Source: Anaerolineales bacterium
Lineage (GTDB): Bacteria > Chloroflexota > Anaerolineae > Anaerolineales > Villigracilaceae
Direction: 5' to 3'
Assembly (NCBI GenBank): GCA_028689195.1
Contig: JAQTWR010000141.1
Span: 1 to 7,056, forward strand
Length of the DNA stretch: 7,056 bases
Part shown: piece after piece, positions 6,328 through 7,056 of the stretch
Numbering within the stretch: position 1 is the stretch's first letter
Layout of the letters: each line of letters starts with the position of its first letter
Position numbers and translations under genes: made by a program
The notes under the pieces: generated by a model
Told to the model about the DNA's origin: nothing
What the model saw: only the letters and a program-made list of their open reading frames with translations
The model's database searches: none

Positions 6328-6540
6328 ATGAAATGCTGGCATTGTGAAGAACCCGCCCGCGCCTCCTGCGCTTTTTGCGGACGATTTGTCTGCAAAGACC
6401 ACGCGGCAACCATGTCCACGTTTTTGACCATGTACGTTGGAGCGAACAACGTCCCCAAAGGATTGGCAATTGCAAATGTCGTCTGGTGCGGAGAATGCGA
6501 ACCGCAGCCAGAGCCGATCAGTATGCCCGAATTGTATTAG
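6328..6540 (+). CDS. Small B-box/zinc-ribbon-like zinc-binding protein
   Basis: A 70-residue protein rich in metal-ligand pairs: Cys3-x2-Cys6, Cys14-x2-Cys17, Cys22-x2-His25 and Cys54-x2-Cys57. The first six ligands follow the spacing of a B-box zinc finger (C-x2-C-x7-C-x2-C-x4-C-x2-H). A cross-braced pair of zinc sites is therefore plausible, with the final CxxC replacing the usual terminal histidines. The segment between 26 and 53 is fairly hydrophobic (TFLTMYVGANN, KGLAIANVVW) and may be a structured beta hairpin rather than a membrane helix. AGGAG lies five bases before the ATG, and the gene is 33 bases after the ATPase and 16 before the next gene. Such proteins normally mediate protein or nucleic-acid contacts. 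I cannot name a specific function. Coding status is supported by the ribosome site, operon position and ordered cysteines. Confidence 0.82.
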   Translation: MKCWHCEEPARASCAFCGRFVCKDHAATMSTFLTMYVGANNVPKGLAIANVVWCGECEPQPEPISMPELY

Positions 6541-6556
6541 GCAAAAGGAGGTAGCC

Positions 6557-6925
6557 ATGCCCGGAGTCTTTGATCGGTTAAACAAAGAATTGCAGGGAAA
6601 AAAACAGGACGGCGGGATTACGCCGCTCGACCTGATTGATTTGCCGCCCGCCTTACGCAAAATTATGCGTTTGATGCTGCGCGAATTGCAGGTTGGCTAT
6701 CCGCGTTTGTGCGAGATTGTAGACGCGATGCCCGCCGCAGACCGCATGACGCGCGACGAGTTGCAATCCGCGCTCGCAACGCTGACCGAGCAGTTTTGGT
6801 TGATTCGCATTGGCGAAGGCGAGAAAGCCATCTACAAAGTCAACCTGCGCCGCAAGGAAGGCAGCAAACTCATGGCGGGCGTCTGGTCCGCGTTGGATGA
6901 GAAACTGAAAGATAAACCCGAATAA
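6557..6925 (+). CDS. Uncharacterised 122-residue probable winged-helix protein
   Basis: The ATG at 6557 is chosen because AAGGAGG (6545-6551) lies five bases before it and it clears the zinc-protein gene; an ATG further upstream in the same frame at 6437 would overlap that gene by 104 bases. Residues 1-30 look flexible and charged. Residues about 31-98 have a helix-helix-helix-strand-strand pattern. LPPALRKIMRLMLRELQ forms the first helix, YPRLCEIVDAM a second, MTRDELQSALATLTEQFWLIRI the recognition-helix region with the beta turn, and GEGEKAIYKVNLRRK a wing. This pattern fits a winged-helix fold that could bind DNA or another cluster protein. No membrane segment or enzyme motif is visible. 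The Lys-rich tail (DEKLKDKPE) is probably disordered. The fold is inferred from pattern only, and I do not recognise a named family. Confidence 0.82.
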   Translation: MPGVFDRLNKELQGKKQDGGITPLDLIDLPPALRKIMRLMLRELQVGYPRLCEIVDAMPAADRMTRDELQSALATLTEQFWLIRIGEGEKAIYKVNLRRKEGSKLMAGVWSALDEKLKDKPE

Positions 6926-6953
6926 GCCGTCGTATCGCCGCAGGAAGAATAGC

Positions 6954-7056
6954 ATGAGTCCTAAAAATGCAAACCCAAAATCGGAGCAAGTCAACTTTTT
7001 GCTGCAATCGTATAACAATACGCAGCAGACCATCCAGTTTTTCGATACGAAAGCGG
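6954..7056 (+). CDS. N-terminal fragment of an unknown protein, possibly PycTM/DUF5706-like (runs off right edge)
   Basis: Only the first 34 codons are present. The ATG at 6954 follows the winged-helix gene by 28 bases, with AGGAAG (6942-6947) seven bases upstream. The fragment starts with a polar stretch (MSPKNANPKSEQ) followed by an amphipathic helix-like segment ending NNTQQTIQFFDTKA. A (A/F)DTKA motif at the end of an N-terminal helix, directly before transmembrane helices, is typical of the Pycsar effector domain (PycTM, DUF5706), as I recall the family. That would make it a membrane-acting protein controlled by cyclic nucleotides, which fits a neighbouring cyclic-nucleotide sensor. Thirty-four residues are too few to be sure, and it may equally be some other helical membrane protein. 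The gene itself is likely real; the family call is speculative. Confidence 0.65.
   Translation, partial: MSPKNANPKSEQVNFLLQSYNNTQQTIQFFDTKA

Noticed and set aside
6437..6556. Upstream start for the winged-helix protein
   Set aside because: It overlaps the zinc-protein gene in another frame; the ATG at 6557 has an excellent AAGGAGG site at ideal spacing.

Overview
The window looks like chromosomal DNA from a Chloroflexota bacterium, probably class Anaerolineae. This is an inference from three things: the moderately GC-rich coding style with many GCG/CGC triplets, strong AGGAGG-type ribosome binding sites, and two families of short dispersed repeats that I associate with such genomes (a GTCATTGCGAGGGCG...GCCCGAAGTAATCTC unit, and a CCCTTCGATGAACTCAGGGC / TCGAAGG tract). 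No tRNA, rRNA, insertion sequence or CRISPR array is visible, and no gene-free stretch exceeds about 130 bases.

Left part (1-1530). The minus strand carries the first 483 codons of mutS2, coding for the MutS-like ATPase; its C-terminal part lies beyond the left edge. It contains an in-frame, repeat-derived insert of roughly 23 residues just before the ATPase domain. Its start codon lies nine bases from a perfect TATAAT box, so the message is probably leaderless. The divergent intergenic region holds a perfect 22-bp palindrome.

Middle part (1531-4628). Three plus-strand metabolic genes follow: a classical short-chain dehydrogenase/reductase with intact catalytic residues, a lipoprotein-type formylglycine sulfatase resembling N-acetylglucosamine-6-sulfatase, and, after a dispersed repeat, a SerB-like HAD phosphatase whose motif I has Met in place of the second Asp. 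Nothing strong ties these three into one pathway.

Right part (4760-7056, running off the edge). A compact, co-directional cluster begins after a candidate promoter. It encodes a cyclic-nucleotide-binding sensor without a DNA-binding domain, a ParA/MinD-type ATPase with Arg replacing the signature Lys of the deviant Walker A motif, a 70-residue zinc-ribbon/B-box-like protein, a 122-residue probable winged-helix protein, and the first 34 residues of a fifth protein. That fragment vaguely recalls the start of PycTM/DUF5706 membrane effectors. Gaps of 11-33 bases and good ribosome binding sites argue for one operon. I read it as a possible uncharacterised signalling and positioning module controlled by a cyclic nucleotide. 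This is the most interesting part of the window, but its function is inferred only.
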